Source of the DNA: Asaia bogorensis
Lineage (GTDB): Bacteria; Pseudomonadota; Alphaproteobacteria; Acetobacterales; Acetobacteraceae
NCBI GenBank assembly: GCA_945886995.1
Contig: CAMCZJ010000180.1
Coordinates: 1 to 6,196 of the forward strand
Length of the DNA: 6,196 nt
Direction: 5' to 3'
The notes under the pieces were generated by a model. It made no database searches and had not been told where the DNA came from. It worked only from the letters and a program-made list of their open reading frames with translations. The translations under genes were made by a program, and so were the position numbers. Below are positions 1 to 5,923 of the stretch, in pieces (position 1 is the stretch's first letter; every line of letters begins with the position of its first letter).

Positions 1-419
1 GCCGCCGGCAACGCCTGGTCGCGCAGGAATTCCGGAATGCCGGGGCGCACAAACACCCCGCGCCCGGTATCGCCAATGACCGGATCGCAGCACCAAAGCG
101 CCTTGGGATTGGCCGCTTTCACCAAAAGCGCCGCATCGCGCACCGCGGCACCGATCTCGGCCGAGCCCAAATAGCCCGAAAGCACCGCATCACAGCGGGG
201 CAGCACGCCGCGTTCTTCAATCCCCGCCACGCATTCCCGGATCAAATCAGCGCCAAAAACCTGGCCGCGCCAGGCGCCATAGCCGGTATGGTTGGAGAAT
301 TGCACCGTATGCACCCCCCAGACCTCCGCCCCCAGGCGCTGAAGCGGGAACATGGCGCTGGCATTGCCGACATGGCCATAAGCGACCCAGGATTGGATGG
401 AGAGGATATTGAGGCTCAC
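1..419 (-). CDS. pdxY: Pyridoxal kinase PdxY, N-terminal part (gene cut by the left window edge)
   Basis: The minus strand reads open from a GTG at 419 to the window edge, giving 139 residues of a pyridoxal kinase of the PdxY/PdxK group (ribokinase fold). The enzyme phosphorylates pyridoxal with ATP to make pyridoxal 5'-phosphate in the vitamin B6 salvage pathway, in the cytosol. Visible family motifs are LSIQS (residues 6-10) followed by AYGHVGN, TVQFSNHTGYG (38-48), CDAVLSGYLGS (76-86) and CCDPVIGD followed by GRGVFVRPGIPEFLRD (110-133). About half the protein, including the C-terminal ATP-binding and catalytic Asp region, lies outside. The start is chosen because PdxY proteins normally begin a few residues before NILSIQS, and an AAGG lies 10 nt upstream. 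An in-frame TTG further upstream would add about ten residues without family support. The gene is divergent from rpmE. The family call is very secure; the start codon is moderately so. Confidence 0.93.
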   Translation of the reverse strand, partial: MSLNILSIQSWVAYGHVGNASAMFPLQRLGAEVWGVHTVQFSNHTGYGAWRGQVFGADLIRECVAGIEERGVLPRCDAVLSGYLGSAEIGAAVRDAALLVKAANPKALWCCDPVIGDTGRGVFVRPGIPEFLRDQALPA

Positions 420-488
420 GCGCGCCGGACCTTGCTGGGGTGTCGGCAATCCCTGTCGCCCGCGGCGCGGCGCGGGTCAATCACTAGC

Positions 489-517
489 TTGCGCGGGCGG
501 GGCCGATCCCCTATAGC
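489..517 (+). promoter_or_regulatory. Candidate housekeeping promoter of rpmE
   Basis: A TTGCGC (-35-like, 489-494) and TATAGC (-10-like, 512-517) are separated by exactly 17 bp, in the pdxY-rpmE divergent gap. The -10 matches TATAAT at 4 of 6 positions; the -35 keeps only TTG. Transcription would start near 524 and leave about 50 nt of leader before rpmE. This is a pattern match only; no other pair in this gap looked better. Confidence 0.4.
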
Positions 518-574
518 CCCCGCTCCCTTGGCAGCCGGTCGGCATCGGCGGCCCATTTTTTGTGAGCATGCGCC

Positions 575-799
575 ATGAAGTCCGATATCCATCCCGCCTA
601 TCATGAGATCAACATCATCATGACCGACGGGACCGAGTACAAGACCCGTTCCTGCTACGGCAAGCCGGGTGATACCATCCGCTTGGACATTGACCCGAAG
701 TCACACCCGGCCTGGACCGGCCAGCAGCGTATCATTGATACGGGCGGCCAGATTGCGAAGTTCAACAAGCGCTTCGCCGGCATTGGCGCGCGCAAGTAG
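575..799 (+). CDS. rpmE: 50S ribosomal protein bL31 (zinc-independent, C-minus form)
   Basis: This 74-residue protein is large-subunit ribosomal protein bL31, which helps bridge the two ribosomal subunits. The recognisable segments are HPAYHEINIIMTDGTEY (6-22), CYGKPGDTIRLDIDPKSHPAWTG (27-49) and the C-terminal KFNKRFAGIG. Length and alignment are typical for the alphaproteobacterial form. Only one cysteine (C27) is present, so the CxxC pairs that bind zinc in the C-plus form are absent and the protein should not bind zinc. The ATG at 575 begins the conserved K-x-D-I-H-P terminus; upstream only a weak GTGAG precedes it, and an ATG at 568 is in another frame. The gene appears monocistronic: a promoter-like pair lies upstream and an intrinsic terminator about 55 nt after the stop. 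Confidence 0.96.
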   Translation: MKSDIHPAYHEINIIMTDGTEYKTRSCYGKPGDTIRLDIDPKSHPAWTGQQRIIDTGGQIAKFNKRFAGIGARK

Positions 800-854
800 G
801 ACTGATGAGCGCCGGACCGTAAGCTTCGGCCTTTCCTGATAAGTTGGATTTTTC

Positions 855-896
855 GCCCCGCAGCCCTTGATTGGCGGCGGGGCTATTTCCATTTCC
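855..896 (+). terminator. Intrinsic terminator of rpmE
   Basis: GCCCCGC (855-861) pairs with GCGGGGC (877-883). Inside, after one A/G mismatch, GCC (863-865) pairs with GGC (873-875) around a 7-nt loop. The stem is followed by TATTTCCATTT, a fair but interrupted U-tract. It lies 55 nt after the rpmE stop codon and overlaps the heat-shock promoter-like element of the next gene. Confidence 0.7.
866..894 (+). promoter_or_regulatory. Candidate RpoH (sigma-32) heat-shock promoter for hsp20
   Basis: CCTTGATT (865-872) resembles the RpoH -35 CTTGAA, and TTCCATTT (887-894) resembles the -10 CCCCATNT. TTGATT and TTCCAT are 14 bp apart, inside the usual range. A start near 902 would give a leader of about 120 nt that begins exactly at the first leader hairpin. 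The gene's identity (small heat-shock protein) makes such control likely. A second, weaker candidate is CTTGCC (943-948) with CATAT (962-966), but its spacing is short. Confidence 0.4.
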
Positions 897-900
897 TATT

Positions 901-1021
901 CACCAAGGGGCGCCATACGGGCCCCTGGTGCGGACCAAATCCCTTGCCGCCCAGATGGGGGCATATCGGGTTCAGTTCGCTGGCCTCAACGGACCTTGCT
1001 TTGCGAAGGAGCGTCCCTGCT
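901..1021 (+). promoter_or_regulatory. ROSE-like RNA thermometer in the hsp20 leader
   Basis: Three hairpins can form. First, CACCA-A-GGGGC (901-911) pairs with GCCCCTGGTG (921-930), leaving one bulged A. Second, TGCC-G-CCC (945-952) pairs with GGGGGCA (957-963), leaving one bulged G. Third, GGAC (991-994) pairs with GTCC (1013-1016), and inside it UUGCU (996-1000) faces the Shine-Dalgarno AGGAG (1007-1011) across a 6-nt loop. The third hairpin has the defining ROSE core: a U(U/C)GCU paired to the SD with one G.G opposition, which melts at heat-shock temperature and frees the ribosome binding site. ROSE elements are known upstream of small heat-shock genes in alphaproteobacteria. Pairing was read by eye, without energy calculation. 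Confidence 0.6.
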
Positions 1022-1486
1022 ATGAATGCTATTGATTTCTCTCCCCTGTTCCGCACCGCCATCGGCTTTGATCGCCTGGCGCGGTTGATGGATACGGCAC
1101 GCGGCAGCGCCGATGCCGGGGGCTATCCCCCCTACAACATCGAAAAAGCCAGCGATGACAGCTATGTGCTGACCATGGCGGTGGCCGGTTTTGCGGAAGC
1201 GGACCTTGACATCACCGCCCATCAGAACACGCTGACGGTGGTGGGCCGCGCCCAGGCAGCGCCGGAAGAAACCCGCCGATTCCTGCATCGCGGCATTGCC
1301 GGGCGGGGTTTTGAACGCCGCTTCGTGCTGGCTGACCATATCCTGGTAAGCGGTGCCAAGCTTGAAAACGGGCTTTTGCACATCGCGCTGCGTCATGAAG
1401 TGCCGGAAGCGCTGAAGCCGCGGCAGATCCCGGTGCAAGCCAGCCGCCCGGCGGCGCTGATGGAAGCGCCTGCCCAGGCGGCTTGA
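1022..1486 (+). CDS. hsp20: Small heat-shock protein, Hsp20/alpha-crystallin family (IbpA/HspA class A)
   Basis: This 154-residue protein is an ATP-independent holdase that binds unfolding proteins in the cytoplasm during heat stress and passes them to DnaK/ClpB. The N-terminal arm begins MNAIDFSPLFRTAIGFDRL, typical of bacterial class A proteins. The alpha-crystallin domain covers about residues 36-130 (YPPYNIEK, then YVLTMAVAGF, FERRFVLAD, and the signature AKLENGLL at 112-119 followed by HIALRHEVPE). The C-terminal I-x-V anchor is IPV at 136-138, and the tail is Ala/Pro-rich. The ATG at 1022 is chosen because AAGGAG lies 10 nt upstream and the family N-terminus starts there; a TTG at 944 would add 26 residues unlike the family and would run through the leader hairpins. 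Likely controlled by an RpoH-type promoter and a ROSE-like leader. Converges with the tracrRNA gene. Confidence 0.95.
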   Translation: MNAIDFSPLFRTAIGFDRLARLMDTARGSADAGGYPPYNIEKASDDSYVLTMAVAGFAEADLDITAHQNTLTVVGRAQAAPEETRRFLHRGIAGRGFERRFVLADHILVSGAKLENGLLHIALRHEVPEALKPRQIPVQASRPAALMEAPAQAA

Positions 1487-1519
1487 GGCTGCCTGTTCCG
1501 CCCAAACATACGTAGCCCA

Positions 1520-1616
1520 GAAAAGGGATCGCCCCGGCATTGCTGCCGGGGCGAAGAACCTTCAGTGGAAATCCACTTTACCGTGGCTTCCCTACCGACT
1601 CCCGTATTTAGGTGAC
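1520..1616 (-). ncRNA. tracrRNA: tracrRNA (trans-activating CRISPR RNA)
   Basis: The minus strand carries an anti-repeat at 1603-1581. Its 23 nt are complementary to the 5' part of the crRNA repeat with one difference (1587), which gives a G.U wobble in RNA. Beyond this, a second patch (CCTA opposite TAGG near 1609-1612) can pair after an internal bulge. The 3' tail holds a short nexus-like hairpin, AGTGG-ATTT-CCACT (1577-1564), then the GNRA-capped terminator stem. The mature core is about 85 nt if it starts near 1603, longer if it starts near 1616. In type II systems this RNA pairs with pre-crRNA, is commonly cut by RNase III, and holds the guide in Cas9. It lies divergent from cas9. The 5' end is not fixed by the sequence. 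Confidence 0.9.
1521..1554 (-). terminator. Intrinsic terminator at the 3' end of tracrRNA
   Basis: A perfect 11-bp stem (1529-1539 with 1544-1554) encloses a four-base loop that reads GCAA on the minus strand, a GNRA tetraloop. On the minus strand it is followed by ATCCCTTTTCT, with a U4 tract at 1524-1521. On the plus strand no T-tract follows, so it should stop leftward transcription only. Confidence 0.85.
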
Positions 1617-1638
1617 AAAATCCGTCACCTTCTGTCAA
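1605..1638 (-). promoter_or_regulatory. Candidate tracrRNA promoter overlapping a perfect palindrome
   Basis: On the minus strand a full consensus TTGACA lies at 1638-1633. At 17 bp spacing the -10 would be the poor TCACCT (1615-1610), giving a start near 1603, at the edge of the anti-repeat. The better-looking TAAATA (1610-1605) is 22 bp away, which is long. Between them sits the inverted repeat AGGTGAC-N7-GTCACCT (1610-1630). It may be an operator or a hairpin at the 5' end of a longer tracrRNA or of the cas9 leader. Confidence 0.5.
1610..1630. repeat. Perfect 7-bp inverted repeat between tracrRNA and cas9
   Basis: AGGTGAC (1610-1616) and GTCACCT (1624-1630) are exact reverse complements with a 7-bp AT-rich centre. 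The site lies 42 bp before the cas9 start codon and directly over the tracrRNA promoter region. The form fits a dimeric repressor site; which regulator would bind it cannot be told from this window. Confidence 0.6.
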
Positions 1639-1660
1639 TCTTTTTCTTCGGGAATGGATT

Positions 1661-1667
1661 GGGGGGG
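1661..1667 (+). promoter_or_regulatory. G-run ribosome binding site that supports the TTG start of cas9
   Basis: Seven consecutive G residues lie 5 nt before the TTG at 1673. They can pair with the CCUCC end of 16S rRNA only in part. No in-frame ATG or GTG occurs between here and the conserved RuvC-I motif, so the TTG is the sensible start. Confidence 0.55.
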
Positions 1668-1672
1668 AACCG

Positions 1673-4600
1673 TTGAAAAGCCTGGGTATTGATCTTGGTA
1701 TTGCGTCCTGCGGTTGGGCGCTGATCGAAACTGATGTAGCGCAAGGGCAGATCATTGCCTGTGGCGCCCGAACCTTCGACGCGCCAGAGACCGACAAGGA
1801 AAGAACCCCTACCAACCAGCTTCGGCGCCAATTTCGCGGCATGCGCCGCGTGATGCGCCGCCGCCGCCAGCGCATGGCGCAGCTAAGGGCGCTTTTCCAG
1901 CAAAACGGCCTTTTAACCGATGCAAAGCGCGATGCGCTGCGCTTTCCGGGGCTTGACCCGTGGGAGCTTCGGGTGGCCGCCCTGGATAGAAGACTGACGC
2001 CCGAGGAATTGGCGGTGACGCTTGGGCATATCGCGCGCCATCGCGGCTTTCGGTCCAATAAGAAAAACCAAGGCAATGAGGCCGGTGATGACGGCAGGGT
2101 CCTGAAGGCCGCCGCCGCCAACCAGGAAGTCCTGGCGCAATATCGCAGTGTCGCGGAAATGTTCGCCAAAGAAGAACGCTTCGCCAGGCGAAAGCGCAAC
2201 CGCGACGGGGAGTATACGCAATCCGTCAATCGCATTGACCTGGAACATGAGGCGCGGCTGATCTTCAGCAGGCAGCGCGCCTTGGGCAGTAGCCTTGCAG
2301 GTGCCAATTTTCAGGAAGAATTCGCTAAACTTGCCTTTGACCAAAAGCCTTTGGCCGATAGCGAGCATTTGGTTGGTACCTGCCCGTTTGAGCCCAAGGA
2401 AAAGCGTGCGGCCAAGCGTGCCTATAGTTTTGAAGTTTTTCGTTTTCTGTCGCGGCTGAATGCACTTCGCATCGGCGATGCGCGCCAGGAAAGAGCGCTG
2501 ACGGAAGCCGAACTTACCGCCGCCATGGAAGGTTTTGGCAACCAGCGCGGCATGACCTTTGCGCGCCTACGTAAGCTGATTGGCCTTGCTGATAGTGAAG
2601 CCTTCCGCGACGTGCCGCGTGATGAGGAAGGTGGCCGAGATGTGGTGAACCGTAGCGCGGGCAATGGCTGCATGCAGGGTTCAGCCACGCTGCGCGCCGC
2701 GCTTGGGGAGCATAAATGGAAAACGCTCTTGCAGCGGCCTGAGAAACTGGATGAGATTGCCTTCATCATTACCTTTCGCGCGACACCGGAAAGCATTGAA
2801 AAGGGGCTTTTCGAAGCGGGGCTTGATCCGGATATGCTGCATGCCATCATGGCGGCAGTTGAAAAGGGCGCTTTTGCTTCCTTCACCGGTGCCGGCCATG
2901 TTTCCGCCAAGGCGTGCCGCGCGATTATTCCAGGCTTGCAGCAGGGCTTGGTATATTCGGAAGCTTGTGCGGCGGCTGGCTATGACCACGCGGCGCGGCC
3001 TGTTACCGAAATTGCCTCCATCAATAATCCCGTCGCACGGCGCGCTCTGGGCGAAGCGCTGAAGCAGGTGAAGGCCATCATCGCCAAGCATGGCAAGCCG
3101 GACCGCATTCATATTGAAATGGCGCGCGATGTTGGCAAAAGCAAGGAAGAGCGCGACAAGATCACGAGCGGCTTGGATAAGCGCAACAAGGAACGAGACA
3201 AGCTGCGCGCAAGCTTTGCTGAGACGGTGGGGGGTGAGCCTTCGGGCGCCGAAGACATGCTGCGCTTTGAATTATGGACCGAGCAAAAAGGCCGCTGCCT
3301 CTATACGGATCAGGCGATTCCACCCAGCGCCATTCGTGCCAAGGACAATAGCGTACAAGTGGACCATATTCTGCCCTGGTCGCGCTTTGGCGATGACAGT
3401 TTCATCAACAAGACGCTGTGCTTCGCGAAAGCCAATCAGGAAAAGAAAGGCCGCACCCCCTTTGAATGGCTGAAGGACGATTCCAAACGCTGGGCGGAAT
3501 TTGTCGCGGCTGTTGAGGGTAATAAGGGGATGAAGGGCCGCAAGAAGCGCAATTACCTGTTGCGCGATGCGCAGGCGGTGGAGGAAAGATTCCGTTCCCG
3601 CAATCTGAACGATACGCGCTATGCCTGCCGCATCCTAATGGAGCATTTGGCGCGGCTCTATCCCGATGACAAGCGCTATGTCCTCTCGCGACCCGGAGCC
3701 TTGACCGATAGATTGCGGCGCGGCTGGGGCTTGCAGGATTTGAAGAAGGTGCTGGAACCGGATGGCGAAAAGCGCAAGCATGATGACCGCCACCATGCCT
3801 TGGATGCGATTATTGTCGCGGCCACATCCGAATCAGCGCTGCAATTGCTGACGCGCGCCTTCAAGGAATCGGAAGATCGCGGATCGCATCGGGATTTCGC
3901 GGATTTCCCGCCGCCCTGGCCTGGCTTTATTGAAGATGTGCGGCGCCATTTCCGGGAAATTCTGGTGAGCCGCGCGGAACGCGGGCGGGCGCGGGGTGAA
4001 GCCCATGCCGCGACCATCAGCCAGTTGAAGCAAACTGATGACGGGCCGCTGATTTACGAACGCAAGGCGGTGGATAAGCTGACGCTGAAGGATTTGGATA
4101 GGGTGAAAGACCCGGACCGCAACGCGGCGTTGATCGCTGCACTGCGCGCCTGGATTGAGGCTGGTAAGCCGAAAAGCACACCACCGCTTTCACCAAAGGG
4201 CGACCCGATTCGGAAAATCCGCCTGATCACCACGGATAAGCCTGCGGTGGCGGTGCGCGGCGGTAATGCTGAGCGCGGCGCAATGGTGCGGGTGGATGTT
4301 TTCCGCAAAGCGAATAAGCGCGGTGTCTTCGAATATTTTCTGGTGCCGATTTATCCGCATCAGGTGGCGGATGAAAAGGAATGGCCCGCACCACCGAATA
4401 GGGCGGCGCGTGGCGCCACCGCCGAAGAAAATTGGCCGGAAATGACAGCCGAACACGAGTTTGTTTTCAGCATCGGCTCCCGCACTTTTCTTGAAGTTGA
4501 GAAGCGCGACGGCACCATCATTGACGGTTATTTCATGGGGCTGGATCGGGCAACGGCTAGTATTACCATTAGCGCGCATCATTCCACCAAGATTATCACT

Positions 4601-4717
4601 AAAAGCATCGGAGTCCTTGGCCTCAAGCGCTTCGAAAAATTCCGAATAGACCGGCTTGGTAATCGCCATGCTGTCCTCAAGGAAACGCGCACATGGCATG
4701 GCGTGGTCTGCACCTGA
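1673..4717 (+). CDS. cas9: Cas9, compact type II-C CRISPR-associated RNA-guided endonuclease
   Basis: At 1014 residues this is a small Cas9, in the size range of the Neisseria and Campylobacter II-C enzymes. It cuts both strands of DNA matched by a crRNA:tracrRNA guide. Domains in order: RuvC-I with GIDLGIASCGW (catalytic D7); arginine-rich bridge helix about 51-73; recognition lobe about 75-460; RuvC-II with IHIEMARD (E482); HNH about 495-640 with VDHILPW (D564, H565), N579 and N588; RuvC-III with HHALDA (H708, D711); and a C-terminal WED/PAM-interacting region from about 870 containing VRVDVFRK and YFLVPIYPHQV, similar in layout to the Neisseria meningitidis protein. All nuclease residues are present, so both strands should be cut. 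The start is TTG, placing D7 as in relatives. The last 25 bp overlap cas1. PAM preference cannot be read from the sequence. No clear own promoter was found. Confidence 0.98.
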   Translation: MKSLGIDLGIASCGWALIETDVAQGQIIACGARTFDAPETDKERTPTNQLRRQFRGMRRVMRRRRQRMAQLRALFQQNGLLTDAKRDALRFPGLDPWELRVAALDRRLTPEELAVTLGHIARHRGFRSNKKNQGNEAGDDGRVLKAAAANQEVLAQYRSVAEMFAKEERFARRKRNRDGEYTQSVNRIDLEHEARLIFSRQRALGSSLAGANFQEEFAKLAFDQKPLADSEHLVGTCPFEPKEKRAAKRAYSFEVFRFLSRLNALRIGDARQERALTEAELTAAMEGFGNQRGMTFARLRKLIGLADSEAFRDVPRDEEGGRDVVNRSAGNGCMQGSATLRAALGEHKWKTLLQRPEKLDEIAFIITFRATPESIEKGLFEAGLDPDMLHAIMAAVEKGAFASFTGAGHVSAKACRAIIPGLQQGLVYSEACAAAGYDHAARPVTEIASINNPVARRALGEALKQVKAIIAKHGKPDRIHIEMARDVGKSKEERDKITSGLDKRNKERDKLRASFAETVGGEPSGAEDMLRFELWTEQKGRCLYTDQAIPPSAIRAKDNSVQVDHILPWSRFGDDSFINKTLCFAKANQEKKGRTPFEWLKDDSKRWAEFVAAVEGNKGMKGRKKRNYLLRDAQAVEERFRSRNLNDTRYACRILMEHLARLYPDDKRYVLSRPGALTDRLRRGWGLQDLKKVLEPDGEKRKHDDRHHALDAIIVAATSESALQLLTRAFKESEDRGSHRDFADFPPPWPGFIEDVRRHFREILVSRAERGRARGEAHAATISQLKQTDDGPLIYERKAVDKLTLKDLDRVKDPDRNAALIAALRAWIEAGKPKSTPPLSPKGDPIRKIRLITTDKPAVAVRGGNAERGAMVRVDVFRKANKRGVFEYFLVPIYPHQVADEKEWPAPPNRAARGATAEENWPEMTAEHEFVFSIGSRTFLEVEKRDGTIIDGYFMGLDRATASITISAHHSTKIITKSIGVLGLKRFEKFRIDRLGNRHAVLKETRTWHGVVCT

Positions 4718-5583
4718 CCCAGCCAGCGCGCTTGGCGCTGGCTGATGGGCAAATCCTGATCGGGCGGGATGATGGGGAGATTCGGCTGCCGTTGGAAGAT
4801 ATCGCCTATATGGTGATTGATACACCGCAGGCGAGCCTTTCCTTGCCGCTGCTGTCCGCCTGCATGGAAGCGGGGCTGGCCGTGATCATCACGGACCCGA
4901 AGCATTTGCCCTCCGGCGTTATGCTGCCGTTTCACAGGCATTTCCGCCAAGGTGGCATGGCGCGCTTGCAGGTGGACCAGACCGAACCCTTCCGTAAGCG
5001 CTTGTGGCAGGCGGTGGTGCGCACCAAGATTGAAAATCAGGGCGCGGTCCTGAAGGTGTTGGGGCGGGCGGATTCCGCCCCGCTTGCCGCCATGGCGCGG
5101 CTGGTGGGTTCAGGTGACCCGGAAAATGTCGAAGCCCGTGCGGCGCGCGCCTATTGGTCCCGGCTATGGTCCAATTTCCGGCGGGAAGATGAAGCAGATT
5201 TGCGGAATGCACTGCTGAATTACGGCTATGCGGTGCTGCGGGCCTGTGTGGCCCGCGCGCTGGTGGGCGTGGGGTTCTTGCCGGCCTTCGGCATTCACCA
5301 CGCCAGCGTGACCAATGCGTTTAATTTGGCCGATGACATGCTGGAACCCTTCCGTCCCTTCATTGACCTTCTGGCGTGGCGGCACCTGGGCGGGAAGGAT
5401 GAAGCGCGGGCAATGAGCCTGGAAGATCGCCAAGCCATGGCCGGCGCCATGATGGAAAATGCCGCCATGGGCGAAGATGAAGTGACCTTGCTGGTGGCGG
5501 CGGAACGCCTGGCGGCATCCCTGGCCCGCGCCATGGAAGAAAGGCGGCCAGAAGCATTGCTGCTGCCGCGCCTTGTGACCTGA
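4693..5583 (+). CDS. cas1: Cas1, CRISPR adaptation integrase (type II)
   Basis: This 296-residue protein is the integrase that, with Cas2, inserts new spacers at the leader end of the array. It begins MAWRGLHLTQPARLALADGQ, the usual opening of type II Cas1, followed by the N-terminal beta domain (PLEDIAYMVIDTPQ, about 36-49) and LPSGVMLPFH. The alpha-helical catalytic domain shows the metal ligands E147 (GDPENVEARAARAYW), H202 (FGIHHASVTNAF) and D215/E218 (LADDMLEPFRPFID). Length is normal for the family. The ATG at 4693 has AAGGAA 8 nt upstream and overlaps the cas9 end by 25 bp in another frame, which suggests coupled translation from one operon mRNA. Nothing appears missing. With no csn2 or cas4 after cas2, the adaptation module is the minimal II-C set. 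Confidence 0.97.
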   Translation: MAWRGLHLTQPARLALADGQILIGRDDGEIRLPLEDIAYMVIDTPQASLSLPLLSACMEAGLAVIITDPKHLPSGVMLPFHRHFRQGGMARLQVDQTEPFRKRLWQAVVRTKIENQGAVLKVLGRADSAPLAAMARLVGSGDPENVEARAARAYWSRLWSNFRREDEADLRNALLNYGYAVLRACVARALVGVGFLPAFGIHHASVTNAFNLADDMLEPFRPFIDLLAWRHLGGKDEARAMSLEDRQAMAGAMMENAAMGEDEVTLLVAAERLAASLARAMEERRPEALLLPRLVT

Positions 5584-5601
5584 GTTCTGCCTGATGCGCG
5601 C

Positions 5602-5609
5602 GGAGGAGG
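5602..5609 (+). promoter_or_regulatory. Strong Shine-Dalgarno that points to a TTG start for cas2
   Basis: GGAGGAGG lies inside the first codons of the longer cas2 frame (ATG 5594). It stands 8 nt before an in-frame TTG at 5618. The ATG at 5594 has no comparable site upstream. Confidence 0.65.
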
Positions 5610-5617
5610 TGCGGATT

Positions 5618-5923
5618 TTGTGGCTTTTCGTATTCTTCGATTTGCCTGTCGGCACCAAGGCAGAACGCCGTGTGGCAACCCGATTCCGCAACTTCCTGAA
5701 GGATGATGGGTATATGATGTTGCAGTTTTCGGTCTATGCCAGGGTCTGCCGGGGGGAAGAAGCCGTGGAAAAACATGTGCAGCGCGTAACGGGGAACCTG
5801 CCTTCCAAGGGCAGTGTCCGGGCGCTGCAGGTGACGGACCGACAATATGACAGGATGCGTTTGTTATTGGGGACAGCGAAAAACAGTGAAAAAACCGGCG
5901 CAAAACAGATGGTTTTGCTCTGA
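5618..5923 (+). CDS. cas2: Cas2, CRISPR adaptation protein (type II)
   Basis: Cas2 is a small ferredoxin-fold dimer that bridges two Cas1 dimers in the spacer integration complex. From the TTG at 5618 it is 101 residues and starts MWLFVFFDLPVGTKAERR, matching the short N-terminus usual in type II Cas2, with the conserved Asp at position 8. The motif FRNFLKDDGYMMLQFSVYARVC follows, and the C-terminal part contains SVRALQVTDRQYDRM. The alternative ATG at 5594 would add eight residues (MRAEEVRI) that relatives normally lack; it lies only 10 bp after cas1 but has no good ribosome site. Either way the gene is the last of the cas9-cas1-cas2 operon. Its stop codon lies within a perfect hairpin. Identity is secure; the start is the main uncertainty. 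Confidence 0.94.
   Translation: MWLFVFFDLPVGTKAERRVATRFRNFLKDDGYMMLQFSVYARVCRGEEAVEKHVQRVTGNLPSKGSVRALQVTDRQYDRMRLLLGTAKNSEKTGAKQMVLL

Noticed and set aside
405..415. Partial match of the third spacer (6148-6177) to the start of pdxY, 11 identical bases and 13 of 14 counting one mismatch, at the end of the spacer next to the repeat
   Set aside because: Such short matches are expected fairly often by chance with three spacers and a 6-kb window; the rest of the spacer does not match, and there is a mismatch inside the seed. Not evidence of self-targeting.
438..480. TTGACC on the minus strand as the pdxY -35 box
   Set aside because: No acceptable -10 lies 16-18 bp downstream in this very GC-rich stretch.
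534..561. GC-rich GCCG/CGGC hairpin followed by six T residues just before rpmE, resembling an attenuator
   Set aside because: The stem is only 4 bp with an 8-nt loop and lies too close to the start codon to judge. Possible leader control of bL31 but not supported enough to annotate.
943..966. Second RpoH-like pair, CTTGCC and CATAT
   Set aside because: The spacing is a few bases short, and it would start transcription after two of the three leader hairpins; the pair at 866-894 fits better.
1483..1512. TTGAGG and CATACG as a plus-strand promoter for cas9
   Set aside because: Only a weak -10 at 18 bp, overlapping the hsp20 stop, and far from cas9; not convincing.
986..1540. Minus-strand open frame (184 codons) opposite hsp20
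   Set aside because: Shadow of hsp20 in high-GC sequence; it runs over the hsp20 leader and the tracrRNA terminator and has no recognisable domain.
1393..2307. Long minus-strand open frame (304 codons) across hsp20, tracrRNA and the start of cas9
   Set aside because: It is antisense to two clearly identified genes and the tracrRNA, is rich in Arg/Ser as expected from the shadow of GC-rich coding DNA, and resembles no family.
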